The notes: a model not told the origin generated them from the sequence alone. 64,000 nucleotides of DNA from Nonomuraea guangzhouensis (GCF_019396345.1 NZ_JAHKRM010000010.1:310001-374000); one strand, 5' to 3'. Shown: positions 37,623-46,463, counted from the stretch's first letter. Translations and numbers: made by a program.

Positions 37623-38347
37623 TGAGCCGCGGCCGGGTCGGCGTACTGGTACCGCCGGCGAACCCATCGGTGGAGCCCGAAATGGCGCGGCTGTTCGGGT
37701 CCCGGGCCGACATGTACGTGAGCCGTTTCCCGGTACGGCCCGGCCTGACACTGGCCGAGCGGCTGGAGACCTACAACGAGGTCCTGCCCGCGATGATCTG
37801 CTCGTTCGGCGACCTGCCGCTCGACGCACTGGTCATGGCGTGCAGCGGCTCGCGATATCTGTTCGCACCCGAGGAAGATCGTGAGAGGTGCGACAAGCTG
37901 AGCGGTGAGGCGGGCATCCCCTTCGCCTCGGCGACACTGGCGACGCGGGAGGCGCTGGAGCACATCGGGGCACAGGAGTTCGTGCTCGTCTCGCCGTATC
38001 AGCCCTGGCTCACCGAGCTCGCCGAACGGTTCTGGGCGGCGGCGGGCCTGCGCGTCACCCGAGTGATCCCGGTACGGGCGCAGGGCGGCTTCTCTCCGTA
38101 CACCGTCACGCCGAACGAACTGGTCGAGCAGGTGGAACAGGCCGGTCTGCCGAGCGACGCGGTGGTGCTGTTCAGCGGCACCGGGATGTCCACCCTGCCC
38201 GCGCTGGGGCCCCTGGGCGCCGGCAACGACCGGATCCTGCTCACCTCGAACCTGTGCAGCGCCTGGTGGGCGCTGGCGCACGCGACCGGTCAGCCGGTCA
38301 CGCTCAGCCGGGTGCCGCACCGCCCGGTCGCGCAGGGGCGGTCATGA
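37622..38347 (+). CDS. Maleate isomerase/arylmalonate decarboxylase family protein
   Basis: A 241-residue protein from ATG 37622. The opening RVGVLVPPANPSVEPEM is the family signature of maleate cis-trans isomerases and arylmalonate decarboxylases in the Asp/Glu racemase superfamily. One catalytic cysteine is present, C74 in VMACSGSRYL. The second position (FSGTGMSTLPAL, residue 185) is Ser-Gly. Maleate isomerase uses two cysteines and natural AMDase only the second, so keeping only the first is unusual. The stop overlaps the FAD monooxygenase start (ATGA). Substrate unknown; a dicarboxylate or malonate-like acid is likely. Confidence 0.85.
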   Translation: MSRGRVGVLVPPANPSVEPEMARLFGSRADMYVSRFPVRPGLTLAERLETYNEVLPAMICSFGDLPLDALVMACSGSRYLFAPEEDRERCDKLSGEAGIPFASATLATREALEHIGAQEFVLVSPYQPWLTELAERFWAAAGLRVTRVIPVRAQGGFSPYTVTPNELVEQVEQAGLPSDAVVLFSGTGMSTLPALGPLGAGNDRILLTSNLCSAWWALAHATGQPVTLSRVPHRPVAQGRS

Positions 38348-39540
38348 ACGGCGTCACCGTGGTCGGCGCGGGCCCGGTCGGGCTGACCGCGGCGCTCACG
38401 CTGGCGCGGGCCGGCGTGCCGGTGACGGTCCTGGAACGCGAGCCGGGCCTCGGCCGGCAATCGCGGGCCTCGACCTTCCACCCGGCCACGCTCGACCTGC
38501 TGGAGGAGCTCGGGATCGCCACCGCGCTGATCGCCCGTGGCCGGGTGGTGGAGCGGGTGCAGTGGCGTGACCGGGCGGGCCGGGTGCTGGCCGAGATGCT
38601 GATGGGCAGCCTCGACGGCCTGACCGAGCACCCGTTCCGGTTGCACGCCGAGCAGTCCACGCTCACCGCGCTGCTGCTGGAGGCGCTGTCGGCCTACCCG
38701 GAGGCGGAGGTGCGCTTCGGCACCCCGGTCGACGGGATCGCCGAGGGCGGCACGGGCGTCCGGCTGCGCATCGGCCGTACGTGGGCGCGTGCCCGCTACG
38801 TGGTCGCGGCCGACGGCGCGCACAGCACCGTGCGCAGCTCGCTCGGCCTGCCGTTCCCGCGCTCGGAGTATCCGACGCAGGCGCTGCGGGTCTTCACCGA
38901 CTCACCGCTCGACGCGCTGCTGCCCGGCCTGGCACCGCTGACCTACATCCGCGACTCCCGCCAGTCGTGCAGCCTGCTGGCGCTGCCCGATCACTGGCGG
39001 ATCATCATCAGGATCCCGGGCGACGCCCGCGACCCGCTCAATCCCCAGAACATCGCCAAACTGGTGCACCGCGCCCTGCCCACCGAGAAGACGCCGATCC
39101 GGGTGATCGGGGCCGACCGGTACAGCCTGGCCCGCGGTGTGCTGGGCTCCTACCGGTGCGGGCGGGTGCTGTTCGCAGGCGACGCCGCCCACCTGACCTC
39201 CACGGCCGGCGGCCTGAACATGAACGCCGGCATCCACGACGCCGTCGAGATCGGCCAGGTGCTCGCGGCCGTGCTCGGCGGGTTCACCGCACCCGCCGCG
39301 CTGGACGCGTGGGCGTGGCGGCGGCGCACCGTACTGGTCAACCGGGTGATCCCGCGCAGTGAAGCACGGGTGGCCGGTGTGCAGGACCGAGACACCACAA
39401 AGCTGGCGGCGGCCATGGCGGGGCTGCGCGCCATCGCCGGCGATCCGGAGTCCACCCGCGCCTACCTGGCGCAAGCCTCGATGCTCGACACGATGCCCAA
39501 TCGCTTAACGCCCCATCAATCTCACGTGAGGCATGGCTGA
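38344..39540 (+). CDS. FAD-dependent monooxygenase (aromatic hydroxylase type)
   Basis: A 398-residue protein from ATG 38344. It has the FAD loop TVVGAGPVGLTAALTLARAG, the DG fingerprint VVAADGAHSTVRSSLG, and the second FAD motif GRVLFAGDAAHLTSTAGG with NMNAGIHDAVEIG. This is the PHBH-like group A architecture that uses NAD(P)H and oxygen to hydroxylate aromatic or pyrrole-like rings. It is coupled to both neighbours: ATGA upstream, and an 8-bp overlap with the racemase-fold gene downstream. It likely tailors the pathway intermediate. Confidence 0.9.
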   Translation: MNGVTVVGAGPVGLTAALTLARAGVPVTVLEREPGLGRQSRASTFHPATLDLLEELGIATALIARGRVVERVQWRDRAGRVLAEMLMGSLDGLTEHPFRLHAEQSTLTALLLEALSAYPEAEVRFGTPVDGIAEGGTGVRLRIGRTWARARYVVAADGAHSTVRSSLGLPFPRSEYPTQALRVFTDSPLDALLPGLAPLTYIRDSRQSCSLLALPDHWRIIIRIPGDARDPLNPQNIAKLVHRALPTEKTPIRVIGADRYSLARGVLGSYRCGRVLFAGDAAHLTSTAGGLNMNAGIHDAVEIGQVLAAVLGGFTAPAALDAWAWRRRTVLVNRVIPRSEARVAGVQDRDTTKLAAAMAGLRAIAGDPESTRAYLAQASMLDTMPNRLTPHQSHVRHG

Positions 39541-40342
39541 CATGCGCATCTGGTTCCAGAAACACACCGTCGAGGGCCGGTCGGCGCTGCTGGACAAACT
39601 GTACGCCGAGCACCTATCCAAGATCACCGAACCCGGCACCGAGGTGGAGATCCACACGTTGCCGGCCGACACATATGGCACCGACCTGCCCGAGCACCTG
39701 GTTGGCTACGGGCAGCTGGGACTGCTGTTCGGCAACTACTTCGCCCAGACGGCCGTGGCGGCCGAACGCGACGGGTGCGCGGCCTGGATCAGCGGCGCGG
39801 GGCAGGACCCCGGGCTGGCCGCCGCCCGCACACGCGTGTCGATCCCCGTGGTCGGCTACGGCGACGCGGTCTGGCAGGCGGCGCGCATGGAGCGCCACCG
39901 GCTCGGCGTGCTGGGCTTCATCCCCTACCTGGCCGAACCGATCACCGAGAACATCCGGGCGGCGGGCGCCGACCTGGCCTCATATCAGGTGGTGGAGGAC
40001 GGCACCACCCTCGTCCAGCGAGCCCTGGCCCAGGACTTCGGCCCGCTGCTCGAGGCGTACACCAAGGCCGCGAAACGGGCGGCGGACGCGGGCGCGCAGT
40101 GGCTGGTGCCCGCCGAAGGCATCCCGAACGAGATCCTCGTCCACCTCGGCGTGCACGAACTGCACGGCCTGCCGGTGATCGACCCGGACGGGCTGGCGGT
40201 CAAGACGGCCGAACACCTGTGCCACCTGCGCCGGCTCAACATCACCGCGCGCAGCACCACCGGCTACTGGTACCGGCTCCCGCCCGCGGATGCTGTCAGG
40301 CACGCGGAACGTGTTTTCCTCGGCAAGGTAATCGGAGGCTAG
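39533..40342 (+). CDS. Asp/Glu (hydantoin) racemase-fold protein without catalytic cysteines
   Basis: A 269-residue protein from ATG 39533. The fold signature GQDPGLAAARTRVSIPVVGY matches the cysteine loop of hydantoin/aspartate racemases, but the cysteine place is Ala (A89). The second loop, normally GCAGM, reads LVPAEGIPNEI with Ala-194. The active site is therefore cysteine-free, and ordinary two-base racemisation is impossible. It may be a decarboxylase, a C-C lyase or a non-catalytic partner. It overlaps the FAD gene by 8 bp and precedes the HemB-like gene by 5 bp. Confidence 0.8.
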   Translation: MADMRIWFQKHTVEGRSALLDKLYAEHLSKITEPGTEVEIHTLPADTYGTDLPEHLVGYGQLGLLFGNYFAQTAVAAERDGCAAWISGAGQDPGLAAARTRVSIPVVGYGDAVWQAARMERHRLGVLGFIPYLAEPITENIRAAGADLASYQVVEDGTTLVQRALAQDFGPLLEAYTKAAKRAADAGAQWLVPAEGIPNEILVHLGVHELHGLPVIDPDGLAVKTAEHLCHLRRLNITARSTTGYWYRLPPADAVRHAERVFLGKVIGG

Positions 40343-40347
40343 GACCC

Positions 40348-41325
40348 ATGAGCTTCCCCGCTGACCGTCCCCGCCGCCTGCGGCGGACCTCCGCCCTGCG
40401 CGGCCTGGTCGCCGAAACGCGGCTGCACCCGGCCGACCTGGTGCAGCCCCTGTTCGTACGCGAAGGACTCGACGAACCCCGTGACATCCCCAGCATGCCC
40501 GGCCAGGTCCAGCACACCCGCGACAGCCTGCGCAAGGCGGCCTCGGCCGCGGCCACCGCGGGCGTCGGCGGCCTGCTGATCTTCGGCATCCCGGCCGAGA
40601 AGGACCCCGAGGGCTACGGCGCCTGGGACCCGTGCGGCATCGCGCAGCTGGCCATCGCCGACGTCGCCAAGGAAGTGGGCGACGCCACCGTGGTGATCAG
40701 CGACATCAACCTGGACGAGTACACCGAGCACGGCCAGGTCGGCGTCCTGGACGCGACCGGCGACGTCGACAACGACGCCACCCTGCGGGCCTACGCCGAG
40801 GTGGCGATCGCCCAGGCCAACGCGGGCGCGCACGTGGTGGCGCCGAGCGGCATGATGGACGGCCAGGTCGCCGCCGTCAGGCAGGCACTCGACCGGGCCG
40901 GCCACCATCGGGTGGCGATCCTGGCCTATGCCGCCAAGTACGACTCCGCCTTCTACGGCCCGTTCCGCGACGCCGTCGAATCGCGGCTGACCGGCACCCG
41001 CTCGACCGCCCAGCAGGATCCCGCCAACAGCCGCGAGGCGCTGCGCGAGGTGCTGCTGGACATCGAGGAGGGGGCCGACATGGTGATGGTCAAACCGGCG
41101 GGCCTCTATCTGGACGTCGTACGCATGGTGGCCGACGCGGTCCACGTGCCGGTCTCCGCCTACCAGACCTCCGGCGAGTACGCCGCGATCGAGGCCGCCG
41201 CCGCCCAGGGGTGGCTCAACCGCGACCGCGCCATCCGGGAGAGCCTGACGGCGATCCGGCGGGCGGGCGCCGGGAGCGTGATCACCTACTGGGCGACGGA
41301 GATCGCGGAGCAGTTACCTGGCTGA
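40348..41325 (+). CDS. Porphobilinogen synthase (HemB) paralogue lacking metal cysteines
   Basis: A 325-residue protein from ATG 40348, full length for 5-aminolevulinate dehydratase. It keeps both active-site lysines: K197 in ILAYAAKYDSAFYGPF and K249 in DMVMVKPAGLYLDVV. Also kept are R207, R218, GMMDGQV and SAYQTSGEYAAIEAAA. The metal region is altered: the usual DLCL-x6-HGHCG of actinobacterial HemB is DINLDEYTEHGQVG here, so cysteines become Asn-121 and Val-131 and the histidine Gln-130; YQQDPAN reads AQQDPAN. Ordinary heme genes (hemACD) are not adjacent. Probably an altered-substrate or self-resistance paralogue. Confidence 0.88.
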   Translation: MSFPADRPRRLRRTSALRGLVAETRLHPADLVQPLFVREGLDEPRDIPSMPGQVQHTRDSLRKAASAAATAGVGGLLIFGIPAEKDPEGYGAWDPCGIAQLAIADVAKEVGDATVVISDINLDEYTEHGQVGVLDATGDVDNDATLRAYAEVAIAQANAGAHVVAPSGMMDGQVAAVRQALDRAGHHRVAILAYAAKYDSAFYGPFRDAVESRLTGTRSTAQQDPANSREALREVLLDIEEGADMVMVKPAGLYLDVVRMVADAVHVPVSAYQTSGEYAAIEAAAAQGWLNRDRAIRESLTAIRRAGAGSVITYWATEIAEQLPG

Positions 41326-41379
41326 GGCTTCTCCGGTTTTTGGGTGACTCTTCGGTAGCTCTGGAAGGAGGTGGCACAG

Positions 41380-44367
41380 GTGATGTGGCGGACGTTGACC
41401 GAGGACGTACGAGAAGAGATCCGCGACCTGTGCGACGAGTACGGGTCCCACCTCTACGACTATTGCCGGACGGAGCTCGCCCAGAGCGAGGCCGAACTGG
41501 CGGTCGCCGGGGCGCTGCTGTCAGCGCACGGCCACACGCACCGGGTCGTCGACTCCTCCCTGGTGCGGCCGTGGCTCTACGGGCTGGCCCGGGCGCATCG
41601 CGCGGCCGTGGCCGGCCCGGCGAGCACCGGTTCGTGGTCGCGTTCCGGCCGGATGCCGGACCTGCTGCCCGAGGCCCTGCGCGCGCTGGACACCCTGCAG
41701 CGGGAGTTGCTCGACCTGTCCGTACGGCACGGGCTCACGCATCAGGAGATCGCGGTGATCTTCGATGTGACGCCTCCGGACGTGACGTCCATCGTGAGCG
41801 AGGCGGCCCGCGGGGTCGAGCGGTGGTTCTCCGCCGTCATCGCCGCCCGGGCCGCCAACGGCTGCGCCCAGCTCGCCGCCAAGGTGACGGCCTGGGCGAC
41901 GACGCCCACACGGCGCAACCGAGCCCGCATCAGCCGCCACATCCCCATCTGCCCCACGTGCCGGGCGGCGCCCCGGGCCGTGGTGGCGGCCACACTACTG
42001 CGTGAGCTGCCCATCGCCACCGCTCCACCCACCCTGCGCGACCGCCTGACGTGGGCACAGCCGCTGCCGGACGCGGGCGAGCTGTGGCGCGTGGACGGGT
42101 TCCCCGTGCAGGTTCGGGGGCTGGTCGAGGCCGCTCCCATGCTGATCTCCCCGATCGCCGACCCCACGGCGGCGACCAGGGGAAGCACCTGGCCGGCGGC
42201 GGGCGCGGCTGCCGCCGGCCAGGAGCGCAAACCCCACAGGAGCCATCGCGCCCCCACCACCGTCCCGACCCGGCACAACCCACTGCCCACCACCCCGGCC
42301 CGAACCGACGCGCCACCTGCCACTCCGTCTCGTCACGACGCCCCGTCCGCCGCCCCGTCTCGTCACGACGCCCCGTCCGCCATCCCGCTTCAGCGGTCCG
42401 ACCCGGACGCGAGTCCGGCGCATCGCGATCACGAGACCACCATTCCGCTCGCCCGGAAACCCGCTGCCGGCGTCCTCCCGGGGCGCGTCGCGGCTACCGG
42501 CGCGTCGGCTCCCGGCATCCTGGCCGCCCCCACGTACGAGGCTCCGGCGGCTCCTCCGCAGAGCGCCCCCAACAGCCGTCAGCAGGACCAGGATGGCCCG
42601 GCTGACTCACCGCTCCCCGAGGCGGCCTCGGCACCGTCCGAGCCGGTCTTGCGGCTGCCTGGGCTGGTCATCGGCGGGCCTCCGGTGCCTGAGGTGCCCG
42701 CGCAAAGCCGCCACGAGCTCGGCACACCACCGGCCGACCCGCACGCGGCGACCGCGCCCACCGGCAACCGACCGCCTCTGGCCGCCCCCGTCGGAGAGCC
42801 GCCCACGCCGGCCGCCCCCACCCGCAAGCGACCGCCTCTAAGCGCCCCCATCGGTGAGCCGCCCGTGCCGGATGCGTCCGCCGGCCAGGCGCCGACGGAT
42901 GCGGCCGATCGGGGCCCGGCGGCCGGTGCGGGGCCGCGTGGTCGGCACCCCTTCGGCGATCGTCACCGGGACGTCCTGGTGGCCACCGCCCGCGACAGGC
43001 AGGGCGTATTCGTGGCGGCCAGCGGCACCCGCCGCGACACCCCCGCCGCCAGGAGCCGCCCGGCCCCCTCGGCCCCGAGCAGCCGCCGGGACGCCACGAC
43101 CACGAGCCCCCACCGGGACGCGGCCACCCCGGGTACCCGCCGGGACACCCCCACCCCAGACACCCACCGAGACGCCACGAGCACCCGCGGAGACAGACCG
43201 CTCACGCCCCCCGGCACTCGCAGAGACGGGCCACTCACCACTCCCGGCACCCGCGGAGGCGGACCGCTCGCCACAACCGGCACGCGCCCGAACGCTCTGA
43301 TCGCGACCACCGGCGCCCACCAGGACGCCCTCGCCACCCGCCGGAACGGACCGTCCAGCACGGCAGGCAGCCACGAGGACGCCCTGCTCACCACCCACCG
43401 AAACGAACCATTCACCACAAACCGCCCGGACGCCCTGTTCACCACCGCCGGCGCCCACCGCGACGCCCTGATCCTCGCCGGGGGCGAGCACCGAGACCTC
43501 CTGGTCGCGACCCCCAGCATCGACATCGGCCCAGGAGGCGCTGGACCGGACGCGGATATCTGGGGCGACCGCCCGGAGGACCCGGACACGGAGTTCTGGC
43601 GTAACCGTCCCGACGACTTCGGGCCCGACGGCCGGTTCACCATCCGGTCCGTGGCCACGGTGGGGCTGCTCGTCGGCGCCGGGATGCTGGTGGCGAGTCT
43701 CGCCTGGTCCGGCCTGCAGAGCCGCCAGCGCCCCGCCACGTCCGAGACGCACACCAACCGGCTGTCGAACACCGAAACCCTCCCGGCCGCACCACCGGCG
43801 AACGGCCCCAACGTCATGCTCAACCCCACGGTTGTCCCGCCACCGGCCGGCGTGACGGCGACCGGCCCCGCGCCCACCCCGTCGGCCAAGGGCGGCCCGA
43901 GTGCCACGGCAGCGCCGTCCAACCCGGAATCCAAGCTGAGCGACACCCCCACCGGCGAGGTCCGGCCGCAGAAGATAGCCCTGCCCGGCCCCCATCCCCC
44001 GGTCGCGAGCCTGTCGCCGTCGTCGATCAACCTGGGCACCCGCCGTACCGGATCATTCAGGTTGGTTTGTCCGGGTGACTGTAAGGTCACCGCGGTGTCC
44101 GGATCGAAGGGGATCGCGGTCTCCGCGCACGCGTTCCGGGTCCGCGTGCCCGCCTCACGGCCCGGCTGTCCGGGGCCGCCCGCCACCGAGTTCGGGCGGA
44201 TCACCGTACGGTGGACCGGTACGTCCAGCGGCGACGGCGAGAACACCACGGGCGTCGCCCGCAGCAGCGGCACCCTCAACCTGCGCCTGTCCTGGACCGT
44301 GGCCAACGCCAAGGGAGCGTTCGTGGCCGACGGAAAGGGCGGCGGCTACTGGACGAACTGCGGATAG
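41380..44367 (+). CDS. Membrane-spanning ECF-type sigma factor with zinc-finger-like motif and extracellular domain
   Basis: Up to 995 residues. AAGGAGG (41365-41371) fits GTG 41380 or ATG 41383. The N-terminus is sigma-like: region 2 VREEIRDLCDEYGSHLYDYC, region 4 LLDLSVRHGLTHQEIAVIFD. Next comes RHIPICPTC (about residue 186), an HxxxCxxC pair of the anti-sigma zinc-finger type. Residues about 230-750 are Pro/Thr/Arg-rich with repeats (PSRHDAPSAA; GTRRDGPLTT), probably disordered. One membrane helix (about 755-776, VATVGLLVGAGMLVASLAW) precedes a beta-rich external domain (SPSSINLGTRRTGSFRLVCP) with cysteines. Resembles ECF groups with fused membrane tails (ECF52/53, as I recall). Confidence 0.8.
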   Translation: MMWRTLTEDVREEIRDLCDEYGSHLYDYCRTELAQSEAELAVAGALLSAHGHTHRVVDSSLVRPWLYGLARAHRAAVAGPASTGSWSRSGRMPDLLPEALRALDTLQRELLDLSVRHGLTHQEIAVIFDVTPPDVTSIVSEAARGVERWFSAVIAARAANGCAQLAAKVTAWATTPTRRNRARISRHIPICPTCRAAPRAVVAATLLRELPIATAPPTLRDRLTWAQPLPDAGELWRVDGFPVQVRGLVEAAPMLISPIADPTAATRGSTWPAAGAAAAGQERKPHRSHRAPTTVPTRHNPLPTTPARTDAPPATPSRHDAPSAAPSRHDAPSAIPLQRSDPDASPAHRDHETTIPLARKPAAGVLPGRVAATGASAPGILAAPTYEAPAAPPQSAPNSRQQDQDGPADSPLPEAASAPSEPVLRLPGLVIGGPPVPEVPAQSRHELGTPPADPHAATAPTGNRPPLAAPVGEPPTPAAPTRKRPPLSAPIGEPPVPDASAGQAPTDAADRGPAAGAGPRGRHPFGDRHRDVLVATARDRQGVFVAASGTRRDTPAARSRPAPSAPSSRRDATTTSPHRDAATPGTRRDTPTPDTHRDATSTRGDRPLTPPGTRRDGPLTTPGTRGGGPLATTGTRPNALIATTGAHQDALATRRNGPSSTAGSHEDALLTTHRNEPFTTNRPDALFTTAGAHRDALILAGGEHRDLLVATPSIDIGPGGAGPDADIWGDRPEDPDTEFWRNRPDDFGPDGRFTIRSVATVGLLVGAGMLVASLAWSGLQSRQRPATSETHTNRLSNTETLPAAPPANGPNVMLNPTVVPPPAGVTATGPAPTPSAKGGPSATAAPSNPESKLSDTPTGEVRPQKIALPGPHPPVASLSPSSINLGTRRTGSFRLVCPGDCKVTAVSGSKGIAVSAHAFRVRVPASRPGCPGPPATEFGRITVRWTGTSSGDGENTTGVARSSGTLNLRLSWTVANAKGAFVADGKGGGYWTNCG

Positions 44368-44380
44368 CTCAAGGGAACCC

Positions 44381-44416
44381 CAGGTGGTGGCGGACCGGTC
44401 CGCCACCACCTGACGG
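44381..44416. terminator. Bidirectional terminator, perfect 32-bp palindrome
   Basis: CAGGTGGTGGCGGACC (44381-44396) is followed directly by its exact reverse complement to 44412. CTTTT follows a few bases later, and the stretch lies between convergent genes. Confidence 0.88.
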
Positions 44417-44419
44417 CTT

Positions 44420-46336
44420 TTAGAAGAAGGTGTTCTCCGGCTCCGGCAGGTCGATCCGCGCCGGTCCGCGGAACTGGCTCGTGTCCTTCGGCACGTCCAC
44501 CATCGGCGCCCCCTGCGTGAACGGCACGATCACACTGCTCCTGGCCAGGTCGAGCGTGACGTTCGCGCCCGTACCCGCCTCGGAGGTGTACGTCGTGTCG
44601 GTGCCCGCGACGATCAGGGCGATCCGGTGCCCCTTCCGGAAGGTGTAGTCGTGCGGCAGCGTCTGCCACTTGACCTTGCCCCATGTTCCGACCGGCAGGG
44701 GCGACGGAGTGCTCAGCGAGTCGCGGTTGCGCACGTCGATCCAGCCGCGGGCGACGATCTCGGCGGGGCGCGTCACCGTGTTCGTGGTCACCTTGCGGTA
44801 GCAGCCGTCGTCGGCGGCGGTGCTGTCGCCGTGGCAGTCCTCCTCGGTGAGCGTGGTGATGCCCTGGCCGCGCCGCCAGTCGACGCGGGTGGCGTCGCCG
44901 AAGTCGACGAGCAGGGCGGTCAGGTTGGCGTCCGGTTTGTCGAGCTTGACGCGAAGGTCGGCTGTGGGCGTACCGGACAGGCGCAGGTCGAGCGGGAGCG
45001 CGCCGCTGGTGAACGCCACCCGGCCCGGCTTGGCCGTACCGACGTCGGCGATCATCTCCTCCTCCTCGAGCGCCACGTCGGTGAAGGAGGCGCTGGCATC
45101 GCGCCTGGCCGGGAGGAGGCCGAGCGAGCCGTCGGCGGCCGGCCGCAGCGCGACGTTCGCCGCCAGTGGCGCCGGCCAGTCGCGCTGGGTGATCCACTGC
45201 GTCGGACCGGTCTGCACGTCGGCGCGCGGGGCGTTCATGACCTCGTTGCGTACGCCCTGCAGCCAGTGGTCGAACCAGCCGTGCAGGGTGTCCACCCACA
45301 GGTCCCTGCGGCCCTCGAAGTCGAACGGGTCCACGTGCTGGTACTGGCCCACCCAGATCTTGCGCGGTACGTTCCGCTTGGCCAGGGCCTGCCACCAGGT
45401 GGAGAAGTTGTCCGGCTTGACGTTCAGGTCGTTGGCGGTGTGCACCACGAAGACGCTGGCCCTGACCTTGGAGACGTCGCCGAGCAGGCCGTTGATGTAG
45501 TTTCGCTCGGCCCAGAACGCGTTGTAGTCGCCCGTGTCGTCGCCGTCCTCGGCGTCCATGCGATCCCGGACGGCCTGGCACTTGGCCTCGGGGTCGGTGT
45601 CGACGTAGTTGGCCAGCCAGGAGGCGTATTCGTAGTTGTAGACCACGCCGTTCGAGCGCTGGTACTTGTACCAGGAGCTGATCGCCGAGATCGGCACGAT
45701 CGTCTCCAGGCCGCGCACGCCGGTGGCGGCCACGGCGTTGGCCAGCGTGCCGTCATAGGACTTGCCGATCATCCCGGCCTTGCCGGTGGTCCAGTCGGCC
45801 ACGGCCTGGGTGCCGTCCGCGCGGTAGGCCTTGGCCCGGCCGTTCAGCCAGTCCACAACGGCCTTGCCGCCCAGGACGTCCGCCTTGCCGCCGATGTCGG
45901 GGCAGCCGTCGGACCTGGTGGTGCCGAGCATGTCGACGTTCAGGACGGCGTAGCCGCGCGGCACGAAGTAGTTGTCATAGAAGAGCGGAAATTTCGTGAC
46001 GTTCCCGGCGGCGTCGTAGACCTTCCGCTCCGCCTCGTTGCCGCGTCCAGAATTGTCGTAGTACGGGCTCTCGTCGATGATCACCGGCACCTTGAGCCCC
46101 GGACCGGACTCCTTGGGCCTGATGATGTCGACGCGCACCCGGTCCAACCGGCCGTCGGAGTCGCTGTCGACGCTCGACTCGACGTACACGTATTCGCGGA
46201 CGGCGTCCGCGTAGGAGAAGACCGGCTGCGTGCGGCCGTTCTCAACGGTGATCCTGGGGCCGGCGGCCGCTTGCGCGGGACTCGCGATCGCCATGGTGAG
46301 GGCGACGGCGACGAGGGCCGGGCGTAAGTGTGGCAC
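44420..46336 (-). CDS. Secreted Xaa-Pro dipeptidyl-peptidase (S15/CocE family)
   Basis: A 638-residue protein best started at GTG 46336, with GGAGG 7-8 nt upstream. A signal peptide (HLRPALVAVALTMAIASPA) ends AQA-A. The alpha/beta-hydrolase core shows the nucleophile elbow GMIGKSYDGTLA, the family's VPVIIDESPYYDN segment and a histidine in WVGQYQHVDPFDF. A C-terminal jelly-roll domain (LDLRLSGTPTADLRVKLDKP onward) is typical of S15/X-Pro enzymes. It should cleave Xaa-Pro dipeptides or esters outside the cell. It ends against a bidirectional terminator. Confidence 0.92.
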   Translation of the reverse strand: MPHLRPALVAVALTMAIASPAQAAAGPRITVENGRTQPVFSYADAVREYVYVESSVDSDSDGRLDRVRVDIIRPKESGPGLKVPVIIDESPYYDNSGRGNEAERKVYDAAGNVTKFPLFYDNYFVPRGYAVLNVDMLGTTRSDGCPDIGGKADVLGGKAVVDWLNGRAKAYRADGTQAVADWTTGKAGMIGKSYDGTLANAVAATGVRGLETIVPISAISSWYKYQRSNGVVYNYEYASWLANYVDTDPEAKCQAVRDRMDAEDGDDTGDYNAFWAERNYINGLLGDVSKVRASVFVVHTANDLNVKPDNFSTWWQALAKRNVPRKIWVGQYQHVDPFDFEGRRDLWVDTLHGWFDHWLQGVRNEVMNAPRADVQTGPTQWITQRDWPAPLAANVALRPAADGSLGLLPARRDASASFTDVALEEEEMIADVGTAKPGRVAFTSGALPLDLRLSGTPTADLRVKLDKPDANLTALLVDFGDATRVDWRRGQGITTLTEEDCHGDSTAADDGCYRKVTTNTVTRPAEIVARGWIDVRNRDSLSTPSPLPVGTWGKVKWQTLPHDYTFRKGHRIALIVAGTDTTYTSEAGTGANVTLDLARSSVIVPFTQGAPMVDVPKDTSQFRGPARIDLPEPENTFF

Positions 46337-46463
46337 GCGTGTCCTCCGAGACGGGTGGGCGCCAAAGTAACCGCAATCTCTCACCCGGCAGGGGGCCTGA
46401 CAAGATCCGGTGCGTTTGCGTACAGGGGCGTGTTGGACCGATATAGCCCCATCCGATGCCCGT

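Noticed and set aside
34284..41325. Ordinary heme biosynthesis cluster
   Set aside because: No hemC, hemD or complete hemA is present, and the HemB-like protein lacks metal cysteines.
42300..43520. Possible CRISPR or satellite array
   Set aside because: Repeats are short, coding (10-residue units) and inside the sigma-factor linker; no spacers of constant length.
44627..46327. 566-codon plus-strand frame
   Set aside because: Antisense of the X-Pro peptidase gene.
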